64,000 nucleotides of DNA from HXMU1420-2 sp017643305 (GTDB lineage Bacteria; Pseudomonadota; Alphaproteobacteria; Rhodobacterales; Rhodobacteraceae). Positions 8,562 through 17,637 of the stretch are shown one piece after another. The notes under the pieces were generated by a model that saw only the letters and a list, made by a program, of their open reading frames with translations, searched no databases and was not told the origin of the DNA. The first letter of the stretch is position 1. Every line of letters starts with the position of its first letter. The stretch covers positions 1,922,001 to 1,986,000 of the forward strand of contig OZ244249.1 of assembly GCA_965217135.1 (NCBI GenBank), given 5' to 3'. Made by a program: the position numbers and the translations under genes.

Positions 8562-8837
8562 TCAGTCGTTGATATCATGGTCAAATGTCTTCACCTGACC
8601 GTTTGGGTGCGCAAATACGCGACGCAACACCAGCCAAGCGATGAGTGACAGAGCGGCGAAGACAAGCAGCAGCGCGGGCAGGGTCAGGGCAAGGCCGGTG
8701 TTCAACAGCAGCATGGCCACCGCAAACGCGCCCACGGCAAAGCCCAGGAACACGAAGCCCGGCAGCAGCAGTTCGACGATCCCCAGTACCAGCGCGGCGA
8801 TCAGCCAGAGCCACCAGATGGCCCAGATACCCTCCAT
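8562..8837 (-). CDS. NfeD-like membrane protein
   Basis: 91 residues with two or three hydrophobic helices (about residues 5-25, 28-47, 53-72) and a short polar C-terminus. The glycine- and leucine-rich helix with ELLLPGFVFLGFAVGA is typical of short NfeD-like proteins. The ATG at 8837 has GGGGA at good distance; a GTG one codon upstream is too close to it. The start overlaps the stop of the SPFH gene by one base (TGATG). NfeD proteins commonly pair with SPFH proteins in membrane microdomain quality control; the pairing is direct here. The truncated form lacks the usual C-terminal OB-fold. Confidence 0.8.
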   Translation of the reverse strand: MEGIWAIWWLWLIAALVLGIVELLLPGFVFLGFAVGAFAVAMLLLNTGLALTLPALLLVFAALSLIAWLVLRRVFAHPNGQVKTFDHDIND

Positions 8838-9727
8838 CACCTGTCCCCTTTTAGCATCTTGAATGCGTCGCCGAACGCCTCCAGCGCCTGGGCGGGCACG
8901 ACGATAGTTTGTTTGCCATCACCTGCGCCCAGCGTTTTCAGCGCTTCGACCTGTTTTAGCGCGACCTGGTATTGTGCGGCCTGGATACCGTTTTCTTGGA
9001 TCGCCTTGGCGACCACTTCGGTTGCATAGGCTTCGGCCTCGGCCTCGATCCGGCGGGCCTTGGCGTGTTGTTCAGCGGCGTAAAGCTCTGCATCGGCAGC
9101 CAGTTCAACTGCCCGGCGCTGGCCTTCGGCTTCGGTCACCTGGGCGCGGCGGGCGCGCTCAGCGTTGAGCTGTTGCAGCATCGCGTCACGTGTCGCCTGA
9201 TCGAGGTTCACGTCGAGGATTTCCGCGCGCGTCACCTCGATACCCCAGTCATCCACCGCGTCCTCGACGCTGGCCTTGATAGTCGCGATCAACTGGGCGC
9301 GGTTGGACTGCACCTCATCCAGATCCATCTTGCCGATTTCGGCGCGCACGATCCCGGCCACGGTGGTGGAGATGGCGCCATCCACGTCGCGTATGCGGTA
9401 GACGGTCTTTTCTGGTTCGGTGATCCGGTAGAAGACCGAGGTGTCGACCTGCACCAACACGTTGTCACGCGTGATCGCATCCTGGCTGGCGGTAGGCAAT
9501 TGTCGTTCGAGGATGGAGATCGTGTGTCGCACTGTGTCGAGGAAGGGTATGATAAAATTTATGCCGGGTCCCAGAACCGATTGCAGCCGTCCGAACCGTT
9601 CGACCACATGCTTTTCCGATTGTGGCACAATCCGGACCCCTTTCAGGATCACGATGATGATCAGGATCGCCCCAAGGACATACCCAAGGCTGCTACCGAT
9701 CAGGGAGGTAATCTGGTCTTCGGTCAT
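8837..9727 (-). CDS. SPFH/band 7 domain protein (QmcA/paraslipin type)
   Basis: 296 residues. An N-terminal membrane helix (about 15-31, YVLGAILIIIVILKG) is followed by the SPFH domain (about 33-200, VVERFGRLQSVLGPGINFIIPF) and an Ala/Glu/Arg-rich coiled coil (about 190-245). Proteins of this type oligomerise on the inner membrane and influence protease FtsH and membrane organisation. The gene is translationally coupled to the NfeD-like gene, the standard partner, supporting a joint membrane quality-control role. Confidence 0.9.
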   Translation of the reverse strand: MTEDQITSLIGSSLGYVLGAILIIIVILKGVRIVPQSEKHVVERFGRLQSVLGPGINFIIPFLDTVRHTISILERQLPTASQDAITRDNVLVQVDTSVFYRITEPEKTVYRIRDVDGAISTTVAGIVRAEIGKMDLDEVQSNRAQLIATIKASVEDAVDDWGIEVTRAEILDVNLDQATRDAMLQQLNAERARRAQVTEAEGQRRAVELAADAELYAAEQHAKARRIEAEAEAYATEVVAKAIQENGIQAAQYQVALKQVEALKTLGAGDGKQTIVVPAQALEAFGDAFKMLKGDR

Positions 9728-9934
9728 GTCTTACTCGCGGTGTTGGGGTTGGCCTGAGGCACATATGGGATGCAAGTGCGCGGGAGACAATACCCCATTA
9801 GTGGTACGGCGGGGCGGCAAAGCACATGTTCTTGCCCCGGTTTGGCAATAATTTTGCCCAGTCCTTGGAGCATATCAAAACCAACCTCTGCCAGTAATGG
9901 CGGGTAGAGCAATATTTAGAGAAACGGGAACAAA

Positions 9935-11314
9935 TTGATCCGGATTCACCAGCAGCTGGCAGATTATGCCCGGGCCTGTATCCGTTTGGTGTGGCAGCGG
10001 CAGTTGATGTATGCCGGTGGCACATTGCTGACCGCCCTGTTCGCCGACCCGCTGATTGCGTTGGCGTGCTACGGGCTGTGCATGTTGGCGGAATGGTATG
10101 ACATGCGGGTGTGTCGCGAGGTGCTGGACTGGCAATCGCAGGGCGGGTTGCATCCGGCCCGGCCAATGCGGCGGCTGATGATCAGTTCGGCGGCAACGAC
10201 GATCGCGATCGTGATCTACATGGTGGCAGTTGCAGCGGCTGAAGGGCCCTCAATACACCTAGGTCCACTATTTTTCCTATTTGCTGCAGCTATTTACGCA
10301 ACGATGAATACCTGCCAGGTGCCCCAGATCCTGCGGGCGCGACTGCTGATCTATTTCAGTGCCTTCGTGTTCATACCGGTGCGGGACATCATCATCATGC
10401 GGCCGCCGTTGGAGTCCGAACTGTGGATGCAGCTGGGGACTGTGACGTTTATTATTTTTCTGCTGCGGGAATGTGCCATCAAGTTCGTTTCCGGCTATCG
10501 CAGCGTACAGACCCGGCTGGATGATCTGCGGTTCGAGCTGGACCGCGTGGCTGAAGCCTATGAGATGCAATCGCAGTTCGTTTCAATTGTCAGTCATGAA
10601 CTGCGCACGCCGCTGACTTCAATAAAAGCGTCTCTGGATCTGATTTCTAATGAAGACATTGCAGTGCCGGTGGACGAAATGCGGCGCCTGGCGTCCATTG
10701 GGCGGTCCAACAGCAACCGGCTGGCGGCCCTGATCGACGATCTGTTGGATTTCCAGAAGCTAAATTCTGGCAAAATGGTATTCCGGATGGAACGCATCGA
10801 CCTGGGCGCGATGGTGGCCGACGCGGTGGAGGCCAACCGCGGCATGGCCGATACTCGGGGTGTGCAGATGGCCCTGAAGCTGCCGTCCAAGCCGCTATTT
10901 GTCCACGCGGACATGGACAGAATGATGCAGGTTCTGGCAAACGTTCTGTCCAATGCGGTCAAGTTTTCCCATCAGGGTGGGACAGTGGATGTCATCGTGC
11001 GCGCTCATAAAGGCCTGTTTCAGGTGATGGTGCAGGATCACGGCATAGGTATTCCGGAAGAGGCCCGGGAAACGGTCTTTGCCCCGTTCATGCAGGTGGA
11101 TGCATCAGACAAGCGGGCCCATGGGGGCACGGGGCTGGGCATGACCATCTCCAAGCGCATTATGGAAGCCCATGACGGCAGCATTGATTACGTCAGCGAA
11201 CCGGGGCGGGGTACAATTTTCTTCATTACGCTGAACCCGCTAGAAGAAACCTCTGTGGACGACGCGGAAGAGCCGTTCACGGAAACCTGCCAGCTGGAGC
11301 CGGTGAGGACCTGA
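9935..11314 (+). CDS. Membrane-bound sensor histidine kinase (orphan)
   Basis: 459 residues. Four or five N-terminal membrane helices (about residues 25-170) precede a coiled linker, the dimerisation/phosphoacceptor domain with SHELRTPL (His near 226) and the ATPase domain with N box NVLSNAVKFSHQGG, G1 DHGIGIP and G2 GTGLGM. The start is a TTG at 9935 with GGGA four bases upstream; an ATG at 10007 is possible and would remove the first amphipathic segment. No response regulator lies next to it. The membrane sensor part has no recognisable periplasmic domain, so the signal may be sensed in the membrane. Confidence 0.9.
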   Translation: MIRIHQQLADYARACIRLVWQRQLMYAGGTLLTALFADPLIALACYGLCMLAEWYDMRVCREVLDWQSQGGLHPARPMRRLMISSAATTIAIVIYMVAVAAAEGPSIHLGPLFFLFAAAIYATMNTCQVPQILRARLLIYFSAFVFIPVRDIIIMRPPLESELWMQLGTVTFIIFLLRECAIKFVSGYRSVQTRLDDLRFELDRVAEAYEMQSQFVSIVSHELRTPLTSIKASLDLISNEDIAVPVDEMRRLASIGRSNSNRLAALIDDLLDFQKLNSGKMVFRMERIDLGAMVADAVEANRGMADTRGVQMALKLPSKPLFVHADMDRMMQVLANVLSNAVKFSHQGGTVDVIVRAHKGLFQVMVQDHGIGIPEEARETVFAPFMQVDASDKRAHGGTGLGMTISKRIMEAHDGSIDYVSEPGRGTIFFITLNPLEETSVDDAEEPFTETCQLEPVRT

Positions 11315-11332
11315 TCCGCCTGCCTCCCGCGG

Positions 11333-12724
11333 CTACCCGCTTTTCCGGCGTCGCACCGGTTGCGGGCGCACCTGCAGTTCGATGCCTTCGTGAAGCTTGG
11401 TGGCAATGTCTTTTCCGGTTGCGGTTTCAACCCCTTCGAGACCGGGGGAGGAATTAACCTCAAGCACCTTGGGCCCGTCTTCGGCACGTAGCAGGTCCAC
11501 CCCGGCCAGCCCCAGCCCAAAGGCGCGGGCGGCGCGGATCGCGGTTTCGCGCTCTGCCTTGGAGATGCGCGTGGTGGCCGCGGTGCCGCCCTGATGCAGA
11601 TTGGACCGAAAGTCACCTTCGGCGCCGGTGCGTTTGATTGCGGCAACGACCTTGCCGCCAACCACGAGGCAGCGGATGTCTTCGCCCGCGGCTTCCTTGA
11701 CGAATTGCTGCACCAGGAAGTTGGCCTTTAGCCCGCGAAAAGCGGAAATCACGCTTTCGGCGGCTTTCTTGGTCTCGGCCAGTACGACGCCCTTGCCTTG
11801 AGTAGATTCCAACAGTTTCACGATCAGCGGGGCCGTTCCGACCAACCCGATCAGGTTGCCGGTGTCTTTGGGCGAGGCGGCAAAGGCGGTGACGGGCATG
11901 CCGATCCGGTGGCGGGCCAGCACCTGATGCGCGTGCAGCTTGTCCCTGCTGGACAGGATGCCGGTGGAACCGTTGACGCAATAGGTACCGATGGTTTCAA
12001 ACTGCCGCACGACGGCCGCGCCGTAGGGCGTGATCGACGCGCCAATGCGCGGGATCACGGCATCATAGCGGGGCAGGCGCTTGCCGTCGTAATGCACCTC
12101 GGGCGTCAGATCATTGATGGCGATATAGACACGATTGGTGTCGATCACCTCCACCGAATGGCCGCGCGCCTCACCAGCTTCGACCAGCCTGCGGGTGGAA
12201 TAGTTGTTTTCCCGGCTCAGAACTGCGATGCGCAGCGCCCGGCGCGGGGCGGCGGTGCGCATGCGGGTGGAATGGTAAACATCAAAGCTCAGCTCCGGCT
12301 GCAAATGGCGTTCCGTTGGTGTGATGCTGATGTGGTCCGCCAACGCCTGCCGCCCCAGCAGCATGCGGGAGGTCATCGCGCCCCGGTTGGTCAGGGTAAT
12401 CTCAATCGGCCAGGATTGGCCGCCCACTTCCAGCGTGGTGCCAATGACATAGCGCTGTTCAGATTCGCCGTTGGATGAGGTGACCTCGCGCCTGTCGACA
12501 ATATCGGCAGAGCAGGGGATGGCCAGATCTTCGCGACCCGGTACGGGGTGCACATAGAAGCGGACCTTGGGAATGGATGTGGGACCGAAGACTTCAATTT
12601 CAGAGGCATGCAGCGCAGAGGTGCGTGCGCCTGTGTCCACCTTGGCGCTGATTGCGGGCAGGCCAAGGTCGGGCAGGGCGATCCATTCTTCCCAGCCGAA
12701 TGTCAGGGGGGTGGGGGCGGTCAT
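11333..12724 (-). CDS. rimK: RimB-like retropepsin-fold domain fused to RimK ATP-grasp ligase
   Basis: 463 residues. The first ~145 residues match the putative ATP-dependent zinc protease family, with the aspartic-protease-like KVDTGARTSALHA (Asp near 29). Residues about 165-455 form a RimK-type ATP-grasp ligase with IPRIGASITPYGAAV, the ATP-binding VKLLESTQGKGVVL and the metal site VLEVNSSPGLEG. RimK adds glutamates to ribosomal protein S6 in E. coli and separate RimB-type proteases trim such tails, so both activities appear combined in one chain. The S6 substrate is assumed, not shown. Start MTAPTPLTFG at 12724, divergent from tgt across 64 bp. Confidence 0.9.
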   Translation of the reverse strand: MTAPTPLTFGWEEWIALPDLGLPAISAKVDTGARTSALHASEIEVFGPTSIPKVRFYVHPVPGREDLAIPCSADIVDRREVTSSNGESEQRYVIGTTLEVGGQSWPIEITLTNRGAMTSRMLLGRQALADHISITPTERHLQPELSFDVYHSTRMRTAAPRRALRIAVLSRENNYSTRRLVEAGEARGHSVEVIDTNRVYIAINDLTPEVHYDGKRLPRYDAVIPRIGASITPYGAAVVRQFETIGTYCVNGSTGILSSRDKLHAHQVLARHRIGMPVTAFAASPKDTGNLIGLVGTAPLIVKLLESTQGKGVVLAETKKAAESVISAFRGLKANFLVQQFVKEAAGEDIRCLVVGGKVVAAIKRTGAEGDFRSNLHQGGTAATTRISKAERETAIRAARAFGLGLAGVDLLRAEDGPKVLEVNSSPGLEGVETATGKDIATKLHEGIELQVRPQPVRRRKSG

Positions 12725-12788
12725 GGCGGCTCCTTGGCATTTCCTGCGATTTGGCGCAGAAGGCGGCGTTAGCAGAGAGGGACCGGTC

Positions 12789-13919
12789 ATGCCAAGTCCA
12801 TTTTCCTTTGACCTTCATGAGACGGACGGCAGTGCCCGTACCGGTGCAATCCACACCCCACGCGGGACCATCCGCACACCAGCTTTCATGCCGGTGGGCA
12901 CGGCGGCGACCGTGAAGGCGATGATGCCCGAAAGCGTGGCGGCGACGGGGGCGGATATTCTGCTGGGCAACACGTATCACCTGATGCTGCGCCCCGGGGC
13001 GGAGCGGGTGGACCAGCTGGGCGGTCTGCACAAGTTCATGAATTGGGACAAGCCCATCCTGACTGATAGCGGTGGATTTCAGGTGATGTCGCTGGCGGGG
13101 CTTCGTAAGCTGACCGAGGACGGTGTGACCTTCAAATCTCATATCGACGGGTCCAAACACATGCTGACCCCGGAACGGTCAATGGAGATCCAGAAGCTGC
13201 TGGGCTCGGATATCGTGATGTGTTTCGACGAATGCCCGGCGCTACCGGCTGAGGACAAGGCGGTGGCAGAAAGCATGCGGTTGAGCATGCGGTGGGCGGC
13301 CCGGTCGAAAGACGCGTTCGGCGACCGGCCGGGGCATGCGTTGTTTGGGATCCAGCAGGGTGGAGTAACGCAGGAACTGCGTGCGGAAAGTGCCGAGAAA
13401 CTGCGGGAGATCGGGTTTGATGGGTATGCGGTTGGCGGGCTGGCCGTGGGTGAGGGGCAGGAGGCCATGTTTGGCGTGCTGGACTATGCGCCGGACATGC
13501 TGCCCGCAGACCGCCCGCGCTACCTGATGGGCGTGGGCAAGCCTGATGATATTGTGGGCGCAGTGAAACGCGGGATCGACATGATGGATTGCGTGTTGCC
13601 CTCGCGCTCCGGTCGCACGGGGCAGGTGTTCACCCGGCACGGGGTCGTCAATATCAAGAACGCCCGTCATCAGGACGATCCGCGACCGCTCGATGAGGCC
13701 TGCGGCTGCCCGGCCTGCCGGAACTATTCCCGCGCCTATCTGCACCATGTGTTCCGGAGTCAGGAGATCATCAGCTCCATGCTGCTGACCTGGCATAACC
13801 TCTATTACTATCAGGAGCTGATGACGGGTATGCGTGCGGCGATTTCCGAGGGCCGGTTTGCGGCCTGGCAGACGAATTTTCATGCGGAGCGCGCGCAGGG
13901 AGATATTGAGCCTTTGTGA
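12789..13919 (+). CDS. tgt: tRNA-guanine transglycosylase
   Basis: Exchanges G34 for preQ1 in GUN-anticodon tRNAs during queuosine synthesis. 376 residues from MPSPFSFDLH. Visible landmarks: DSGGFQVMSL with the proton-accepting Asp (about 95), GLAVGEGQEAM, MDCVLPSRSGRTGQVFT containing the catalytic Asp region, and the zinc site CGCPACRNYSRAYLHH near the C-terminus. The frame is open further upstream through the rimK promoter region, but the family starts at 12789. Divergent from rimK; lon follows after 320 bp. Confidence 0.95.
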   Translation: MPSPFSFDLHETDGSARTGAIHTPRGTIRTPAFMPVGTAATVKAMMPESVAATGADILLGNTYHLMLRPGAERVDQLGGLHKFMNWDKPILTDSGGFQVMSLAGLRKLTEDGVTFKSHIDGSKHMLTPERSMEIQKLLGSDIVMCFDECPALPAEDKAVAESMRLSMRWAARSKDAFGDRPGHALFGIQQGGVTQELRAESAEKLREIGFDGYAVGGLAVGEGQEAMFGVLDYAPDMLPADRPRYLMGVGKPDDIVGAVKRGIDMMDCVLPSRSGRTGQVFTRHGVVNIKNARHQDDPRPLDEACGCPACRNYSRAYLHHVFRSQEIISSMLLTWHNLYYYQELMTGMRAAISEGRFAAWQTNFHAERAQGDIEPL

Positions 13920-14135
13920 CGTCGCGCGGCGCTCGCGCTGGGGCGCGTCGCCCCGCCCGCCGTCCCGTGTGAGGGGCAGATTTGCGGTGGGGATGGCTGT
14001 GGTTGCAGCTGAATTGAGTATTTGACCCAAGAAGGAGGGGCAGGGCGGAGGTCCGAATTGCACAGGATTGGAGCAATTGCGCCCTTGCGTGTCCCCAGCG
14101 CAGCGGTCATGCTGCGAGGCAACAAAAAGCAGTTG

Positions 14136-14165
14136 GTTGAAATGGGGCACCAATAGCCCCAACTT
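14136..14165 (+). promoter_or_regulatory. Heat-shock (sigma-32-like) promoter of lon
   Basis: GTTGAAA at 14136-14142 is followed after 14 bases by CCCCAACTT at 14157-14165, close to the sigma-32 pattern CTTGAAA-N11-16-CCCCATNT. It would give a leader of about 70 bases before the lon start. lon is a heat-shock gene in many proteobacteria. The same stretch also forms a GGGGC/GCCCC dyad (14144-14160). No other gene lies in the 320-bp gap 13920-14239. Confidence 0.5.
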
Positions 14166-14239
14166 ACAAGTCCATACCGGAGACGTCTTGTGTTGCCTTT
14201 TTAGGGACACGCACGTCTTGCCAAGAACAAGGATAGAGC

Positions 14240-16654
14240 ATGCAAGAGCCTCTCAATTCATCCTACCCCATCCTGCCTCTGCGCGACATCGTGGTGTTTC
14301 CGCATATGATCGTGCCGTTGTTTGTGGGCCGCGAGAAATCGGTCCGCGCGCTTGAGGAGGTCATGGCCGACGACAAGCAGATCCTGCTGTCGAGCCAGAT
14401 TGATCCGGGTGAGGATGAGCCAAGCGAAGATGGGATCTACAACGCGGGCGTTCTGGCCAATGTGCTACAGCTGCTGAAGTTGCCTGATGGCACGGTGAAA
14501 GTGCTGGTGGAAGGTCAGAGCCGCGTGCAGATCACCGATTTCCTGGAAAACGAAGATTTTTTCGAGGCCCGCGCCGAGTATCTGGACGAGATGCCGGGCG
14601 ATCAGGCCACGATTGATGCGCTGGTGCGCACGGTAGGCGATGAGTTTGCCCGCTATGCCAAGGTGCGCAAGAACATCCCGGAAGAGGCGCTGTCGGCAGT
14701 GGCTGAAAGCGATGAACCGGCGAAACTGGCTGACCTGGTGGCGGGGCATCTGGGCATTGAGGTGGATCAGAAGCAGGAACTGCTGGAAACCCTGATCGTG
14801 AGTGAGCGACTGGAGAAGGTCTATGGCCTGATGCAGGGCGAGTTGAGCGTTCTGCAGGTCGAGAAGAAGATCAAGACCCGGGTCAAATCCCAGATGGAGA
14901 AGACCCAGCGCGAATATTACCTGAACGAACAGATGAAGGCGATCCAGCGAGAGCTGGGCGATGGTGAGGAAGGCGCGGGCGAAGTGGCCGAGCTGGAAGC
15001 CAAGATCGCTGAGACCAAGTTGTCAAAAGAGGCGCGCGAAAAGGCCGATGCGGAGCTGAAAAAGCTCAAGTCGATGAGCCCGATGAGCGCCGAGGCGACC
15101 GTCGTGCGCAATTACCTGGACTGGATCCTGTCGATCCCGTGGGGCACGAAATCCCGCGTAAAGAAAGACTTGGTCCGTGCGCAGAAGGTGCTGGATGACG
15201 ACCATTATGGCCTGGAGAAGGTCAAGGAGCGGATCGTCGAGTGTCTGGCCGTGCAGCAGCGCGCAAAAAAGATGAAGGGGCCGATCATGTGCCTCGTCGG
15301 ACCGCCCGGGGTTGGCAAGACCTCTCTGGGCAAGTCCGTGGCGTCGGCGACGGGTCGGGAGTTCATCCGGATTTCGCTGGGTGGTGTGCGCGATGAAAGT
15401 GAAATTCGCGGACACCGGCGGACCTATATCGGGTCCATGCCCGGCAAGATCATCCAGGCGCTGAAAAAGGCGAAAACCACCAATCCGCTGATCCTGCTCG
15501 ATGAGATCGACAAGATGGGGCAGGATTTCCGGGGCGATCCGGCCAGCGCGATGCTGGAAGTTCTGGACCCCGAACAAAATGGGACTTTCGTGGACCATTA
15601 TATGGAGGTGGAATACGACCTCTCAAACGTGATGTTCCTGACCACGGCAAACTCCTACAACATGCCGGGGCCGCTTCTGGACCGGATGGAGATCATTCCG
15701 TTGGCGGGTTACACTGAGGATGAGAAAGCGGAGATTGCCAAGCAGCATCTTATCCCGAAGCAGGTGAAGAACCATGGGCTGAAGGGCAAGGAATTCTCGC
15801 TGGAGGATGACGCGCTGACCTCGATCATCCGAACCTACACCCGCGAGGCCGGTGTGCGGAACTTGGAACGTGAGGTGGCCAAGGTGGCGCGCAAGGCGTT
15901 GACCAAGATCATCAAGAAAGAAGCGGAAACCGTTGAGGTTACAGCGGAAAACCTGCCTGACTTCCTGGGTGTTCCGAAGCACCGCTATGGTCTGGCCGAA
16001 TTGGAGGATCAGGTCGGCGTGGTGACCGGGCTGGCCTATACCAGCGTAGGCGGTGAGTTGCTGAGCATCGAGGCACTGCGCCTGCCGGGCAAGGGTCGGA
16101 TGAAGACCACCGGCAAGCTGGGCGATGTGATGAAGGAATCGATTGATGCGGCGTCCTCTTATGTGCGCTCCATATCGCCACAGCTTGGCGTGAAGCCGCC
16201 TCAATTTGAAAAGTGGGACATCCACGTTCATGTGCCCGAGGGCGCTACGCCCAAGGACGGGCCAAGCGCAGGTCTCGCAATGGTCACATCCATCGTGTCG
16301 GTGCTGACGGGCATTCCGGTGAAGAAAGACATCGCCATGACGGGCGAAGTGACTTTGCGCGGCAATGCGCTCGCGATTGGCGGGCTGAAAGAGAAGCTGC
16401 TGGCAGCGCTGCGGGGCGGTATCAAGACCGTGCTGATCCCGGAAGAGAACGAAAAGGACCTGCCGGAGATCCCCGACAATGTGAAAGACGGGCTGGAAAT
16501 CATCCCGGTCAGCCATGTGTCCGAGGTGCTGAAATACGCGCTGGTCTCCACGCCGGAGCCGATCGACTGGGACGAAGCCGCGGAGGAAGCCGCCGCCGCC
16601 GAAGCCGCGCTGGCAGCCCGTGCTGCCGGATCCGGGGCCGCAACTGCACACTGA
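14240..16654 (+). CDS. lon: ATP-dependent protease Lon
   Basis: 804-residue soluble protease that degrades misfolded and regulatory proteins. Domain order: N-terminal LON substrate domain (about 10-205, LPLRDIVVFPHMIVPLFVG), coiled region, AAA+ module with Walker A GPPGVGKTS (about 354) and Walker B LLDEIDKM, and the C-terminal protease with catalytic Ser in KDGPSAGLAM (about 676) and Lys in GGLKEKLLAA (about 719). The C-terminus is Ala-rich. Start ATG 14240 has AGGA 8 bases upstream. A heat-shock-like promoter precedes it and a strong hairpin follows. Confidence 0.97.
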   Translation: MQEPLNSSYPILPLRDIVVFPHMIVPLFVGREKSVRALEEVMADDKQILLSSQIDPGEDEPSEDGIYNAGVLANVLQLLKLPDGTVKVLVEGQSRVQITDFLENEDFFEARAEYLDEMPGDQATIDALVRTVGDEFARYAKVRKNIPEEALSAVAESDEPAKLADLVAGHLGIEVDQKQELLETLIVSERLEKVYGLMQGELSVLQVEKKIKTRVKSQMEKTQREYYLNEQMKAIQRELGDGEEGAGEVAELEAKIAETKLSKEAREKADAELKKLKSMSPMSAEATVVRNYLDWILSIPWGTKSRVKKDLVRAQKVLDDDHYGLEKVKERIVECLAVQQRAKKMKGPIMCLVGPPGVGKTSLGKSVASATGREFIRISLGGVRDESEIRGHRRTYIGSMPGKIIQALKKAKTTNPLILLDEIDKMGQDFRGDPASAMLEVLDPEQNGTFVDHYMEVEYDLSNVMFLTTANSYNMPGPLLDRMEIIPLAGYTEDEKAEIAKQHLIPKQVKNHGLKGKEFSLEDDALTSIIRTYTREAGVRNLEREVAKVARKALTKIIKKEAETVEVTAENLPDFLGVPKHRYGLAELEDQVGVVTGLAYTSVGGELLSIEALRLPGKGRMKTTGKLGDVMKESIDAASSYVRSISPQLGVKPPQFEKWDIHVHVPEGATPKDGPSAGLAMVTSIVSVLTGIPVKKDIAMTGEVTLRGNALAIGGLKEKLLAALRGGIKTVLIPEENEKDLPEIPDNVKDGLEIIPVSHVSEVLKYALVSTPEPIDWDEAAEEAAAAEAALAARAAGSGAATAH

Positions 16655-16684
16655 TACGCGGGTCTGTTCAAACAGCCAGACCGA

Positions 16685-16706
16685 GGGCACCCTTTGCAGG
16701 GTGCCC
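16685..16706 (+). terminator. Hairpin terminator after lon
   Basis: A perfect 9-bp stem GGGCACCCT/AGGGTGCCC with a 4-base loop lies 30 bases after the lon stop. The following sequence has only a weak T-rich stretch (TTGGCGCTTTTGG), so termination may be partial. Confidence 0.7.
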
Positions 16707-16834
16707 TTGGCGCTTTTGGGCACAAAATACGGATCAACCCTCTAAATATAGTGGGTCAGGAGGGTGTTTGGCTTTCATTTTGTCGCGTTTCCAGATATCA
16801 TGCAGCCAGCAGTAGAGTAAAAGGTGCAAAGCAC

Positions 16835-17293
16835 ATGGCCACAGGCACAACCCGCAAGACAACCAGCACGGCGCGTAAAACGCCCACGCGGAGCGCGCGC
16901 TCAGCCAAGACAAACACGACCGCGAAGAAGACGACGTCAACGGCTGCAAAACCCAAGGCAGACACGGCTGCGACCGCGCCGATCCCAAAGGTTGTAAAGG
17001 TTTCCGAACCCGTAGCAGCCCAGCCCGACCTCAAGAAAAAGGAACTGCTGGAAGAGGTGGTTGTGCGGTCAGGTATCAAGAAGAAAGATGCCAAGCCAGT
17101 GGTGGAATCGATGCTGGAGATCCTCGGCAGTGCGCTGGCGGATGGCCGGGAACTGAACCTGCAACCGCTGGGCAAGCTGCGCATCAACCGGTCAGAAGAC
17201 CACGGCAATTATCGTATTGTTGTTTGCAAACTTCGCCAGCAAACCAGTGCAGGTGGTGATGGCGAGGACCCCCTTGCAGACGCCGCTGAGTAA
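16835..17293 (+). CDS. HU-family DNA-binding protein with basic N-terminal tail
   Basis: 152 residues. The first ~60 are Lys/Thr/Ala/Ser-rich and low complexity (repeated KKTTST, ARKT and AAKP-type blocks), like a histone H1-like or AlgP-type tail. Residues about 68-140 are HU/IHF-like: LKKKELLEEVV, VVESMLEILGSALADGREL and the beta-arm start LQPLGKLRINRS. The usual flexible DNA-clasping arm is degenerate. The start ATG 16835 is chosen because the family-like basic tail starts there. Located between lon and a tRNA-Val gene with its own upstream region. It probably binds DNA in the nucleoid; specificity is unknown. Confidence 0.85.
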   Translation: MATGTTRKTTSTARKTPTRSARSAKTNTTAKKTTSTAAKPKADTAATAPIPKVVKVSEPVAAQPDLKKKELLEEVVVRSGIKKKDAKPVVESMLEILGSALADGRELNLQPLGKLRINRSEDHGNYRIVVCKLRQQTSAGGDGEDPLADAAE

Positions 17294-17312
17294 GTCTAAA
17301 AGCCGTCGGCAC

Positions 17313-17387
17313 GGGTGATTAGCTCAGTGGTAGAGCGCTTCGTTCACATCGAAGATGTCAGGAGTTCAAATCTCTTATCACCCACCA
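17313..17387 (+). tRNA. tRNA-Val (anticodon CAC)
   Basis: A complete cloverleaf with acceptor arms GGGTGAT/ATCACCC, D-arm AGCTCAGTGGTAGAGC, anticodon stem CTTCG/CGAAG around loop TTCACAT (anticodon CAC), T-arm GTTCAAATC and encoded CCA. It reads GUG codons. It differs from the second tRNA-Val 2 kb downstream in the anticodon, D-loop and T-stem. Confidence 0.95.
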
Positions 17388-17637
17388 CTTTTCCCTTTTG
17401 CATGATGCGAACGCGGGCAATTGCCTGTGATTTTGGCCTGTAAGTCCTGCCTTTTTCCAAAGCCCTGTGTGATGCGTTTAAGAAATTGAAAGATAGGCTT
17501 TCATTTTCTTTTGTATTTAGACGATCTGGAATATGCGATGGTTTTCAAGGCGTTGCCCTTGGGTAACGAGTTGGCGTGTAAAAGGGATGCCGCCTCCAAA
17601 TCCACTAGTGTGAACTGCTGAAGATACTTGCGAGGTT

